Position numbers and translations under genes: made by a program
Assembly: GCA_035710745.1 (NCBI GenBank)
Contig: DASTCX010000013.1
Coordinates: forward strand, 1-64,000
Reading direction: 5' to 3'
Length of the DNA stretch: 64,000 nt
Source of the DNA: Candidatus Eremiobacteraceae bacterium
GTDB taxonomy: Bacteria > Vulcanimicrobiota > Vulcanimicrobiia > Eremiobacterales > Eremiobacteraceae
In this document: positions 43,429 through 51,416 of the stretch, piece by piece
Layout: each line of letters starts with the position of its first letter
Numbering within the stretch: the first letter of the stretch is position 1
Notes under the pieces: model-generated
Database searches by the model: none
The model's input: only the letters and a program-made list of their open reading frames with translations
Told to the model about the DNA's origin: nothing

Positions 43429-44646
43429 CTATCGAAGCGATTGCGCGATCTCCATGAGCTGCCGCTGCTGCATGCCGCCGCATACTCCGTAGACGATGCC
43501 GTTCTTCTGCCAGACGATCATGCCCCCGACGCCCGTGTTGTCGCCGATCGCAAGACCTTGCGCGCCGTCGATCGCTACCTGCTGCGAGTACGATTTGTCG
43601 ATGGGAACCGGTATCGGCATCGTCGTGCTCGGGTCTCCGATGGCGCGGATTTCGTCGGCGAGCTGCGGCGCTACTCCCGGCATCGCGAGGAGGTAGTCCT
43701 CGATCTCGCGCGTCGTCGCTCCCGTCGAGTAGACCCGAGGTGCGACCGCCTCGACGACGACGAGCGGCGGCAGGTTCGAGATGTCATCGCTGGGCTCGCG
43801 CTCGACCCGGGTGTTCGCGTCCGACGATTTGTCGTCGATCGTTCCACCCGAGCGAACTTGTTCGGTAGCGCTATGGCGCATCGGTGCCGACGGCAATTGG
43901 GCGCCGTAAGTGACGACGATCATCGGTCCGGCGTGGAGCGTGAGGACGCTCCCATCGAGACCCGGCGGCATCGGCGGTATCGGTTTGTGGACCGATGCTG
44001 CGTACGCTCGCGCTCGAGCGGCGCTGAACTGGAAGGCTGCAGAGACCGGCGAGATCGCGTAGTAATGCGCCTCGCGTGACAAGTTCGGCGGCACGTATGA
44101 CGGCAGGCGCGCTGGGATGTGCGTCAGCGCCGATGCTAGCGCTGCTGTGGCGACTTCGCGATGCGCGGTCGCGCCCTGCTGCGCCATCGTGCCGAAGGAC
44201 TTGAGATCCGGCATGTACTGGAGCTCGCCCTTTGAGATATTGATCGCGACGAACGTGTGCGGTTCGAAGATCGTCAAAAAGCTCTGCGCGAGCGTGCCCA
44301 TGGGCGTGAACACGAACGCGACCACGAGGACGGCAGCTGCAAGCGCACCGATCGCGGGTGCGACATATCGTCGCCGCAGGGGACCTATAAGGCGCTGCAG
44401 TCCCGACGAAACGCTCGGAATGGATGTCTTCTTGCGCGCGATGAACCGGCTATACGCCGAGACCGCGTCGACGCCGCTGGCCGTCGAAGTTCCGAGAGCA
44501 GCTCTCGCCGCTTCCGCCTCGTCGGCGACGATCGCAGCTCGCGCTTGGCACTGCGCGCAGCTATCGATGTGACGCTTCAGGTCGGACGACACCGCGAACG
44601 GCTCGTCGAGCATTCGGCGCAGCGCGCCCTCATCAGCGTGACGCAT
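43429..44646 (-). CDS. Anti-sigma factor with large extracytoplasmic domain
   Basis: 405 residues from ATG 44646, which has GAAGGAG 7 nt upstream. A zinc-finger anti-sigma domain with HxxxCxxC (KRHIDSCAQC, about 24-33) is followed by a membrane helix (about 112-135, APAIGALAAAVLVVAFVF). A long outer domain (about 145-405) ends in VGGMIVWQKNGIVYGVCGG, similar in pattern to DUF4367-type sensors. It overlaps the ECF sigma gene by 14 nt and precedes an ABC exporter. Confidence 0.87.
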   Translation of the reverse strand: MRHADEGALRRMLDEPFAVSSDLKRHIDSCAQCQARAAIVADEAEAARAALGTSTASGVDAVSAYSRFIARKKTSIPSVSSGLQRLIGPLRRRYVAPAIGALAAAVLVVAFVFTPMGTLAQSFLTIFEPHTFVAINISKGELQYMPDLKSFGTMAQQGATAHREVATAALASALTHIPARLPSYVPPNLSREAHYYAISPVSAAFQFSAARARAYAASVHKPIPPMPPGLDGSVLTLHAGPMIVVTYGAQLPSAPMRHSATEQVRSGGTIDDKSSDANTRVEREPSDDISNLPPLVVVEAVAPRVYSTGATTREIEDYLLAMPGVAPQLADEIRAIGDPSTTMPIPVPIDKSYSQQVAIDGAQGLAIGDNTGVGGMIVWQKNGIVYGVCGGMQQRQLMEIAQSLR

Positions 44647-45187
44647 ATTCGAACTCCTTCTTGAACGCCGATTCCGCCCGGCGAAGCACCGATCCGACAT
44701 GGTTGACCGGAATGCCGAGCGCCGCTCCGACTTCGGCATACGACATCCCTGAGTAGCGCAGGGCGAGCACCGAGGCGTATCGCTCCGACAGCTTGCTCAT
44801 CGCAGCGCGAACGGCAGCTGATCGCTCGGCATGTTCGAGCCGGGATGGCGGATCCGTCTCGGTCGCCGTGCCGAGCGTGAGCGGCTCGTCCGTCCGATGG
44901 TCGCGCTCCTCGCGTGCCGCGCGACGCCGCCGCGAGCGGATCGTGTTGAACGCGAGATGCACGACGGCCCGGCGCAGCCACGCGGCCGCATACGGCGCAT
45001 CCGCCGCGTGCGAGCGATGGTACTGGGTGAAAGCCTCTTGCGCGACGTCCTCGGACTCGCTCGCATCGAGACCCGTCCGCATCGCGATCGAGTGGATGCG
45101 TGGATATTCGGCGAGGTACAACGACTCGAACGCGTCCGCATCCGTCCGCACGTGCATCGCCTCTTCGACTGTCAAGGCCCAGGCCAA
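44633..45187 (-). CDS. ECF-type RNA polymerase sigma factor
   Basis: 184 residues. Region 2: FESLYLAEYPRIHSIAMRTGLDASESEDVAQEAF (about 19-52). Region 4: LSERYASVLALRYSGMSYAEVGAALGIPVNHVGSVLRRA (about 132-170). The start is uncertain: TTG 45187 gives the longest protein, while ATG 45157 (10 residues shorter) has GAAGAGG very close upstream. The order sigma, anti-sigma, ABC ATPase, ABC permease on the minus strand suggests the exporter belongs to its regulon. Confidence 0.92.
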   Translation of the reverse strand: MAWALTVEEAMHVRTDADAFESLYLAEYPRIHSIAMRTGLDASESEDVAQEAFTQYHRSHAADAPYAAAWLRRAVVHLAFNTIRSRRRRAAREERDHRTDEPLTLGTATETDPPSRLEHAERSAAVRAAMSKLSERYASVLALRYSGMSYAEVGAALGIPVNHVGSVLRRAESAFKKEFEYASR

Positions 45188-45256
45188 TCGCTTCGCCTCC
45201 CGGTCGCGCCCTGCTACGCCCTTAGAGCACCGCCGGTCGGCCGGTTGTGACGCCTC

Positions 45257-46237
45257 TTAGACCGCTATTTCGGTTCCGATCTTCTTGCCTTTAGCCCGCT
45301 CGACGGCCACAGCCGCGCAGGCGATGTCCTCGATCGCCATGCCGAGCGATTTGAAGATCGTGGTTTCGTCCGCCGACCGGCGACCCTCCGCCTGCTTCAC
45401 GACGACATCGCAGAGGCGAACGAGGTCGGGCTGGGCGGGAAGCTTGCCCTCGCGGATCGCGGCGAGGATGTCGCCGGACTCGCGCATCGCGCCTTCGACC
45501 GTATCGACGAAGAGGCGCGCGCGGCCGACAAGACTCGGTGACAGCTCTTGCATAGAAGGCGCGCTCGACCCGACCGCATTGACGTGGGTCCCCTGCTCGA
45601 TATCTGCTTCATCCACGATCGGAATCGTCGACGGCGTCACCGTGCAGACGACATGCGCACCGAGACACGCCTCCCCGATCGTCGCCGACACCGTCGCCTT
45701 GATGCCGAGCCCGCTGGCCCAATCGGCGAGTTTCTTCGCGTTGTCGCGCGTGCGGCCCCAGACGCGGAGTTCGCGGAGCATGCCTATCGCCTGGAGGGCT
45801 TGTACATGCGACCGGGCTTGGACGCCAGTCCCGATCATCGCGCCGACAGTTGACCCTTCGCGCGCGAGCGCGCGCGTCGCGATCGCCGATGTCGCCGCCG
45901 TGCGCATCTCGGTGATGAGCCGGCCGTCGAGCAATGCAGACGGCACGCCGGTCTGTGGATCGAAGAGCTCGATGATCGCGTTGTGCGTATGGAGTCCGAG
46001 CTTCGCGTTGTCGGGGAAGAACGTGACGAGCTTCGCGCCGAGACCCGTACCGTCGATAGCGCACGGCATGGAGCCGAACATGCCGGTGCTCGTGCGAACG
46101 GCGACCCTGACCGGCTGGATGACTTTGTCTTGCGCTTGCGCCCGAAGTGCGCTCTCGACCGCCTCGATGACGTCCGCCATCGGAAGAACCGCAGCGATGT
46201 CGGCCTCCGAAAGGACGAGCATGCGGCGCTCGCTCAT
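45257..46237 (-). CDS. Ornithine cyclodeaminase / mu-crystallin family protein
   Basis: 326 residues, NAD(P)-dependent. N-terminal substrate domain (LVLSEADIAAVLPMADVIEAVESALR, about 7-32; LGAKLVTFFPDN, about 66-77) and a Rossmann domain with GTGVQARSHVQAL (about 136-148), TVTPSTIPIV and the conserved NAVGSSAPSMQEL. The family includes ornithine cyclodeaminases, alanine and ketimine reductases and SbnB-like synthases; the sequence does not decide among them. It starts 10 nt after the EgtB-like gene on the same strand. Confidence 0.88.
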   Translation of the reverse strand: MSERRMLVLSEADIAAVLPMADVIEAVESALRAQAQDKVIQPVRVAVRTSTGMFGSMPCAIDGTGLGAKLVTFFPDNAKLGLHTHNAIIELFDPQTGVPSALLDGRLITEMRTAATSAIATRALAREGSTVGAMIGTGVQARSHVQALQAIGMLRELRVWGRTRDNAKKLADWASGLGIKATVSATIGEACLGAHVVCTVTPSTIPIVDEADIEQGTHVNAVGSSAPSMQELSPSLVGRARLFVDTVEGAMRESGDILAAIREGKLPAQPDLVRLCDVVVKQAEGRRSADETTIFKSLGMAIEDIACAAVAVERAKGKKIGTEIAV

Positions 46238-46247
46238 GCGGCGAGCG

Positions 46248-47510
46248 TCAGCGGACGCACCGGAACTTCGCGTAGATGTACGGGTATGCCGAGCGGTACC
46301 AGTTGCGGAGACTGCGGCGGATCAGCTCGCGCGCCGTCACCGGCGAACCGCCCTTCACGACGAAGTGGAGGTCGTCGAAGAAGTCGGCTGAGTACTGCGG
46401 GTACGTCACCATCGGCTCGAAGCCGGGCAGCGGTCCGAACGGCGTCGCGGTCCACTCCCATCCATTGCCGATGAGGTCGTTGACGCCCCACGCGCTCGCT
46501 CCCGCGGGATGCGACCCCACGGGTTCCGGATCCCATGTAGCAAAATCGAATGCGCCGAATTTTGCCGCTGGAGCGCCATCACCCCACGGCAGCGCACGTT
46601 CGTCGCCGCCGGGCGTGCCGAACGCCGCGCGATGATACTCGGCCTCCAACATCAGGCGGGCATTTTTCCACGTCGCGTACGCGATCGCCTGATCGCGCGT
46701 CGTGTAAACCGGCCACGAGCGACGGAGCGGTAATTCCTCGAACATGCCGAGGATGCGCCACTCGTCGCCGCGCTGCACCCAGAACGGCGGCGGCGGACCC
46801 CCGGCGTTGACGAATTCGAGATAGTCGGCGTTCGTCACGCTGTGCGTATCGACGGAAAACGCCGGAACATCGACCCGAAGCTCCTCGAATTCGTTATCCC
46901 AGCCGAACGGGATCGCGTCGCGCTTGGCTCCGAGAGTCGCCGCTCCGGCCGCGATACGCACGACCTCGTTACGCGGTAACGCTCCATCTGCGGGCGCGGC
47001 GCCGTTGCTAGGTTTGCGCTTGTGCTCGAGCGGCACGCGATGATAGATGTAGAGAAGCGTCTCATGATGCATCTGCTCGTGCTCTAGGATCGTATAGGCC
47101 GCCTGAACCGCTCGGCTGCCTGCCGGCGCCGACTCCGCCTGTCGAAGGCAGTCGACGATCACGTCGTCGCACGCTTTGCCGAAGGCGAGTATCTCGTCGC
47201 GATCCGGCCACGACGAACGCGTCGCGGCCGCGGCTGCCTTCGCATCGGCCGGATCGATGCCGCGCTGGAAAAGCCGTTCGAGCTCGGGATCGACGGACTT
47301 GACGCCCATCGTGTCGCGAGCGAGCGTGATAAAACTGAACGCGGGCAGATGCCCTTCGTAGAAGAGCACCGGGTGGCGCAGCGGGATCGGCCGGCTCGCG
47401 TACGCCTGCGCATCGACCATGTCGAAGAGCATGGTCGAACGCTCGCGATTGCGGCGGTACCAATCGGTGAAATCGATGGCGGTCGAAGGTGGATTGAGGA
47501 CGTCTCGCAT
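46248..47510 (-). CDS. EgtB-like sulfoxide synthase / SUMF1-family non-haem iron enzyme
   Basis: About 420 residues. N-terminal DinB-like helical domain (about 1-165) with the iron-ligand pattern in LEHEQMHHETLLYIYH (HxxxHxE type), and a C-terminal formylglycine-generating-enzyme fold (about 185-420) with FSVDTHSVTNADYLEFV, WPVYTTRDQAIAYATW and GNGWEWTATPF. EgtB joins Cys-containing thiols to hercynine in ergothioneine synthesis. No EgtD methyltransferase is present in the window. ATG 47510 gives the better spacing to AAGGAG; ATG 47513 is adjacent. Confidence 0.86.
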   Translation of the reverse strand: MRDVLNPPSTAIDFTDWYRRNRERSTMLFDMVDAQAYASRPIPLRHPVLFYEGHLPAFSFITLARDTMGVKSVDPELERLFQRGIDPADAKAAAAATRSSWPDRDEILAFGKACDDVIVDCLRQAESAPAGSRAVQAAYTILEHEQMHHETLLYIYHRVPLEHKRKPSNGAAPADGALPRNEVVRIAAGAATLGAKRDAIPFGWDNEFEELRVDVPAFSVDTHSVTNADYLEFVNAGGPPPPFWVQRGDEWRILGMFEELPLRRSWPVYTTRDQAIAYATWKNARLMLEAEYHRAAFGTPGGDERALPWGDGAPAAKFGAFDFATWDPEPVGSHPAGASAWGVNDLIGNGWEWTATPFGPLPGFEPMVTYPQYSADFFDDLHFVVKGGSPVTARELIRRSLRNWYRSAYPYIYAKFRCVR

Positions 47511-47588
47511 CATGCGCTCCTTTCGGCGTGCGCCGATAAGGGGCCGAGGCGCTTCCATTTCACGATTCGCCCGACCTCCCTACACGTT

Positions 47589-47604
47589 GTATCCGCGAGG
47601 ATAC
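47589..47604. promoter_or_regulatory. Perfect inverted repeat upstream of the EgtB-like gene
   Basis: GTATCC and GGATAC (47589-47594, 47599-47604) around GCGA, in the 100-nt gap between the channel stop and the EgtB-like start. No T tract follows on the minus strand, so an operator is more likely than a terminator. Confidence 0.35.
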
Positions 47605-47610
47605 GTCGCG

Positions 47611-48672
47611 CTAGTTATGGCCCGGCAATGCTGTGCGCTCGCCGATCAGTTGCGCTGTCGCATGCAGCCAGCGTCGGCCGATACCGTCAAGCGGCCTCAC
47701 GTATTGCGCGCGCAACTGGTCGAACTGGTTCCAAGCGTCGGCATCGTCGCGGATGAGGTACCCTGCGCGCGTCAAGCGCGAGCGGATGATCTCGCGCTCC
47801 GCGGACGTCGTCGTCTCCGGGGCACGGCCAGGCAGATCGAAATATTCTTCGAGATCGTGCGTCAGGTGCATGCCGACGTCGAGAAAAAGCCGCGCTTCGC
47901 CGATGGGCGCATCGTCTGGAAGCGTGACCGTCACGAGCAGCGCCGCCGCATCGAGCAATGCCCCGAGCGCGGCGACCCACGACTCGTCCTTGTGACTCGA
48001 GCGGAACGCCATGAGGATCGGATACGCCAGGTGGCTGTCCATGACGTCGGCCACCCACAGCTCGCTGTCGCGGAAGAGCGCCGATAGGTCGCGCGTCATC
48101 CCAAGGGCGCCATACGTTTCGAGGAGCGCCACGCCCGATGCGGGCGCACCGGCACGCGTGTCGAGGATGACGACGAAGCGCTCGCGCTGCTGGAAAGCGC
48201 CGATGATCGAGTACAAGAACGTGATAGCGACCGCGACCGTGCCGATGCCGCTCGCGCCGGCGAACAGCGACACGGCGCGCGTCCATCCGCCGGTCGCGAC
48301 GAAGTCTCCGTAGCCGATCGTGAGCAAGCTCGTCGCAGAGAAATAGAGCGCTGAGCCGAAATCGGGGAGCGGCGGCTGGACCTGATAGCGCAACCCCCAG
48401 AGGATGAGCGAGTACGACACGACGAGAGCGAACAGCCAGATGCCGAGGAGCATGATGAAATAGAGCGGTGCGAGCGGGCCGAGTATGTCTTCTCTCCACT
48501 CGACAGGCGTCGCAGCTGCGATTCGCCTCATCGTGATAAAGACAAGACGCGCGAACCAGACGCTGATGCGGTTCACGCCCTGGACGGCACGCGGCACGAG
48601 CACTTGCTTGAAGATATCGTTGAGCACCCAGACAACGCCGAACGCCCCGAGCACCACGTAGACCACGGTCAT
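47611..48672 (-). CDS. Potassium channel-like membrane protein
   Basis: 353 residues. N-terminal membrane helices (about 1-20, 40-55, 68-92) and a pore module with selectivity filter TSLLTIGYGDF (about 112-122), followed by the inner helix (GIGTVAVAITFLYSIIGAF). The C-terminal half (about 165-353) is soluble and helical, with no RCK or cyclic-nucleotide domain recognised, so the gating ligand is unknown. ATG 48672 is divergent from the protease operon. Confidence 0.9.
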   Translation of the reverse strand: MTVVYVVLGAFGVVWVLNDIFKQVLVPRAVQGVNRISVWFARLVFITMRRIAAATPVEWREDILGPLAPLYFIMLLGIWLFALVVSYSLILWGLRYQVQPPLPDFGSALYFSATSLLTIGYGDFVATGGWTRAVSLFAGASGIGTVAVAITFLYSIIGAFQQRERFVVILDTRAGAPASGVALLETYGALGMTRDLSALFRDSELWVADVMDSHLAYPILMAFRSSHKDESWVAALGALLDAAALLVTVTLPDDAPIGEARLFLDVGMHLTHDLEEYFDLPGRAPETTTSAEREIIRSRLTRAGYLIRDDADAWNQFDQLRAQYVRPLDGIGRRWLHATAQLIGERTALPGHN

Positions 48673-48798
48673 GATCGGATTGTGTGGCGGGCGAACTCCG
48701 CCTCCCTTCCGTCGGACCTATCCTCTTGTCTAGGCCGTCATCGCCCGGATGGCCGATGCATCGAGGCGGTGCGCGTCGCATCATACACGGTAGAGCAA

Positions 48799-48826
48799 GG
48801 CGGTCGACGCAGGGTCGACCGCTCCA
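48799..48826. repeat. Degenerate interspersed palindrome
   Basis: GGCGGTCGAC and GTCGACCGCTCC around GCAGG: the family arms with a changed centre. It lies 17 nt before the first protease start. Confidence 0.65.
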
Positions 48827-48843
48827 CGAGGAGACGCAGAGAA

Positions 48844-49758
48844 ATGTCCGCACTGACCAACCTTTCCGACGATCTGGGCAACGCCGTCGCGACCGCCGCA
48901 CGATCCGTCGTCACCGTCCACGGCGGGCGGCGCTTCGGAGCGAGCGGCGTGCTCTGGCGACCGGGGGTGGTCGTCACGACCGACCACGCCCTCGAGCAAG
49001 ACGAGGAGATCGGGGTAACCCTGCCCGACGGCACGCGCGTCGCCGCAAGGCTCGCGGGCCGCGATGGCAGCACGGATCTCGCAATACTAAAAATCGACTC
49101 GGCGGCGGCTCAGGTCGCGGAACGAGCACCGTCGGACGCGCTGCGCATCGGGCACGTTGTCATCGCCGTCGCCCGACCCGGCGGTGACGGTCCTTCAGCC
49201 AGCATGGGCGTCATGAGCGCGCTGTCGGATTCTTGGACGACATGGCGCGGCGGGCGCGTCGATCGCTTTATCCGCGCCGACTTGACGCTCTACCCTGGGT
49301 TCTCGGGTGGTCCGCTCGTCGACGCGGCGGGGCGCCTGATCGGCATCAACACCTCAGGCCTGACCCGACATTGGTCGGTGGCGCTGCCGCCGTCGACCGT
49401 CGATCGCGTCGCCGATGCCCTCCTGACGAAAGGGCGAATCGCCCGCGGCTACCTCGGCGTTGGATTGCAGCCGGTTCGCGTGCCTGAATCGATCGCGCGC
49501 ACGCTGCAGTTGGCGCGTACCGGCGGCGCGATCGTCGTCGCCGTCGAGCCCGGGAGTCCGGCGGATCGAAGCGGCGTCATGATCGGCGACGTCCTCGTCG
49601 GCATCGACGGCAGCGCCGTCTCCGATGTCGAGGATGTCCACGGCCTGCTCGGGCCGGACAAAGTCGGCTCGCAATCCTCGCTGCGCGTGATCCGCGCCGG
49701 CGCGCTCACGCAAGTGTCCGTCACAATCGGCGAACGCGCCGGCTCGGACGACGAATAG
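48844..49758 (+). CDS. Cytoplasmic trypsin-like serine protease with PDZ domain
   Basis: 304 residues of HtrA/DegP type. Catalytic His in VVTTDHALE (about 54), Asp in GSTDLAIL (about 76) and Ser in YPGFSGGPLVD (about 156), so the triad is complete. A PDZ domain follows (about 195-295, GYLGVGLQPV and GAIVVAVEPGSPADRSGVMIGDVLVGIDG). No signal peptide or membrane anchor precedes it, unlike the usual periplasmic HtrA. ATG 48844 is preceded by AGGAGACG. It is followed by a second protease and a regulator. Confidence 0.9.
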   Translation: MSALTNLSDDLGNAVATAARSVVTVHGGRRFGASGVLWRPGVVVTTDHALEQDEEIGVTLPDGTRVAARLAGRDGSTDLAILKIDSAAAQVAERAPSDALRIGHVVIAVARPGGDGPSASMGVMSALSDSWTTWRGGRVDRFIRADLTLYPGFSGGPLVDAAGRLIGINTSGLTRHWSVALPPSTVDRVADALLTKGRIARGYLGVGLQPVRVPESIARTLQLARTGGAIVVAVEPGSPADRSGVMIGDVLVGIDGSAVSDVEDVHGLLGPDKVGSQSSLRVIRAGALTQVSVTIGERAGSDDE

Positions 49759-49775
49759 CGGACGACGAATAACCT

Positions 49776-49807
49776 GGGAGCGGTCGAGATTTATCTCGAC
49801 CGCCGCG
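49776..49807. repeat. Interspersed palindrome, left-half form
   Basis: GGGAGCGGTCGAGAT with ATCTCGACCGCCGCG. The CCGCG right edge matches the inner end of left elements in the doublets, so it looks like half of a doublet. It sits between the two protease genes. Confidence 0.85.
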
Positions 49808-49838
49808 ATCTAGCCAGTACGACCATAAGGACTCTCAA

Positions 49839-50705
49839 ATGCTCGAACGCAACCAGAACAACGTGACCGAACTGGACGCAGATCTCGCCGCGATCGCCGG
49901 ACGGCTGCGGCGCTCGACGGTGCAAGTGGTGCCCGGCAACGGCCGAGGCTCGGGGCTCATCGCGCGATCCGACGGCACGATCGTCACGAACGCGCATGTC
50001 GCGCACGGCAAGCGTGCGAAAGTCGTCCTCCACGACGGCCGCGAACTGAACGGAGAAGTTGTCGCGAAGGCTCGAGAGCGCGACCTCGCAGTGATCCGCG
50101 TCGACGCTCGCGACCTGCCGGTGGTCGAGTTCCGTGACGCGCGTGCGCTGCGACCCGGAGAACTCGTCCTCGCCGTCGGCAACCCGCTCGATCTCGTCGG
50201 CGCACTGACCAGCGGCATCATCCACAGCGTCGATCGGACCGCTCGTAGGGTCGTCGCCGACCTCTTGCTGCTTCCGGGAAATTCAGGCGGTCCTCTCGCC
50301 GATGCCAGTGGCAGGATCGTCGGCGTCAACTCGATGGTCGTCAACGGACTCGCCGTCGCTATCGCGTCGAACGTCGTCCGCCGCTTCATCGCGTCGCCGT
50401 CCGAACGGCCGTACATCGGCATCGTCGCGCAGCCGGTCCAAGTGCCCGTGATGGGAGAGCAACGTCTCGGACTGCTCATCACCGACGTGGCCGATCGCTC
50501 ACCCGCTGATCGTGCGCATCTCATGCCCGGCCGCATCGTCATCGGGGTCGGCGGAGCGTTGCTCGATTCGCCCGACGATCTCGCGGCTGCCGTCGACGAC
50601 AGCGAGGTCGGTGGATCGATCCGGCTCGACCTGCTCGACGGTGAGCGCGTCGGCGGAATCGAAGTCTTCATCGGCGACGCGTCGAGGGCCCAGAAAGCGG
50701 CATGA
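49839..50705 (+). CDS. Cytoplasmic trypsin-like serine protease with PDZ domain, second copy
   Basis: 288 residues. Catalytic His in IVTNAHVAHG (about 53), Asp in ERDLAVI (about 83) and Ser in LPGNSGGPLAD (about 149); oxyanion and beta-barrel patterns are intact. PDZ domain about 190-280 (YIGIVAQPVQV, LITDVADRSPADRAHLMPGRIVIGVGG). There is no signal peptide. It is clearly paralogous to the upstream protease but diverged. Its stop overlaps the regulator ATG, so the two are translationally coupled. Confidence 0.9.
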   Translation: MLERNQNNVTELDADLAAIAGRLRRSTVQVVPGNGRGSGLIARSDGTIVTNAHVAHGKRAKVVLHDGRELNGEVVAKARERDLAVIRVDARDLPVVEFRDARALRPGELVLAVGNPLDLVGALTSGIIHSVDRTARRVVADLLLLPGNSGGPLADASGRIVGVNSMVVNGLAVAIASNVVRRFIASPSERPYIGIVAQPVQVPVMGEQRLGLLITDVADRSPADRAHLMPGRIVIGVGGALLDSPDDLAAAVDDSEVGGSIRLDLLDGERVGGIEVFIGDASRAQKAA

Positions 50706-51319
50706 CGCGGATCGCGATCGCGGGGTCTTCCGACGTCGCCCGTGCGGGCGTCGCCAGCATCGTGGCGGGTATCGACGGGTTCGACCTGGTCGGTCGCGCC
50801 GCGACACCCGATGAGCTCGCCGATCTCGTGCGTTCCTCGACACCCGACGTCGTGCTCATCGACGCCGGTCCGAACGACGCCGACGACATCGCCCGGTGGC
50901 TATCGGTAATGGGTGATGCGCTCCACGCACCGGGCGTCGTGCTGCTCTCGGACGAGCCGTCGGATGAGGCGTTCGGCCGGCACCGAGCGTGGGCGTCCTT
51001 GCCGCGCCAGGCCGGGCGAGAAGAGATCGAAGCGTCGATCCGCGCGGTTGCGGTGGGACTCGTCGTCCTCCACCCCGACGCGCTCGATCAACCTGCGCCT
51101 GTCCGTTCCAACGTCGACGGCGGCGTGCTCACGCCGCGAGAGATCGAAGTCCTCGGCATGCTGGCGGGCGGACTGCCGAACAAGGCGATCGCGAAGAAAC
51201 TCGGCGTCTCCGCGCATACGGTGAAATTCCACGTCGGTTCGATCATGACGAAGCTCCACGCCTCGAGCCGCACCGAAGCGGTCACCGACGGCATCCGCCG
51301 CGGCTTGATATTCCTATAG
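50702..51319 (+). CDS. LuxR/NarL-type regulator with degenerate receiver
   Basis: 205 residues. The N-terminal receiver-like domain (about 1-125) keeps the phospho-acceptor position (PDVVLIDAG), but the acidic pair normally near residue 8 reads GSS and the conserved Lys region reads SLPRQAG, so phosphorylation is doubtful. The C-terminal LuxR HTH (about 138-200) is intact: LTPREIEVLGMLAGGLPNKAIAKKLGVSAHTVKFHV. It starts inside the stop of the second protease (ATGA), so its level is tied to that of the protease. It may respond to protein interaction instead of a kinase. Confidence 0.9.
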   Translation: MTRIAIAGSSDVARAGVASIVAGIDGFDLVGRAATPDELADLVRSSTPDVVLIDAGPNDADDIARWLSVMGDALHAPGVVLLSDEPSDEAFGRHRAWASLPRQAGREEIEASIRAVAVGLVVLHPDALDQPAPVRSNVDGGVLTPREIEVLGMLAGGLPNKAIAKKLGVSAHTVKFHVGSIMTKLHASSRTEAVTDGIRRGLIFL

Positions 51320-51328
51320 CATTATTTT

Positions 51329-51413
51329 GGGGAGCGGTCGAGCTTCAGCTCGACCGCCGCGGTCTATCATGGGCAAGCTCGTCTGCGGTCGATATAAATC
51401 TCGACCGCTCCCC
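51329..51413. repeat. REPIN-like doublet of palindromes
   Basis: The left element (51329-51361) has GGGGAGCGGTCGAGCT with AGCTCGACCGCCGCGG. The right element (51385-51413) has GCGGTCGAT with ATCTCGACCGCTCCCC and one arm mismatch. The spacer is 23 nt. The outer arms GGGGAGCGG and CCGCTCCCC are exact inverse copies. It lies between convergent genes. Confidence 0.87.
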
Positions 51414-51416
51414 AGT

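Noticed and set aside
15439-51413. CRISPR array
   Set aside because: The repeats are palindromic singlets or doublets dispersed over tens of kilobases, not regularly spaced direct repeats, and no cas genes are present.
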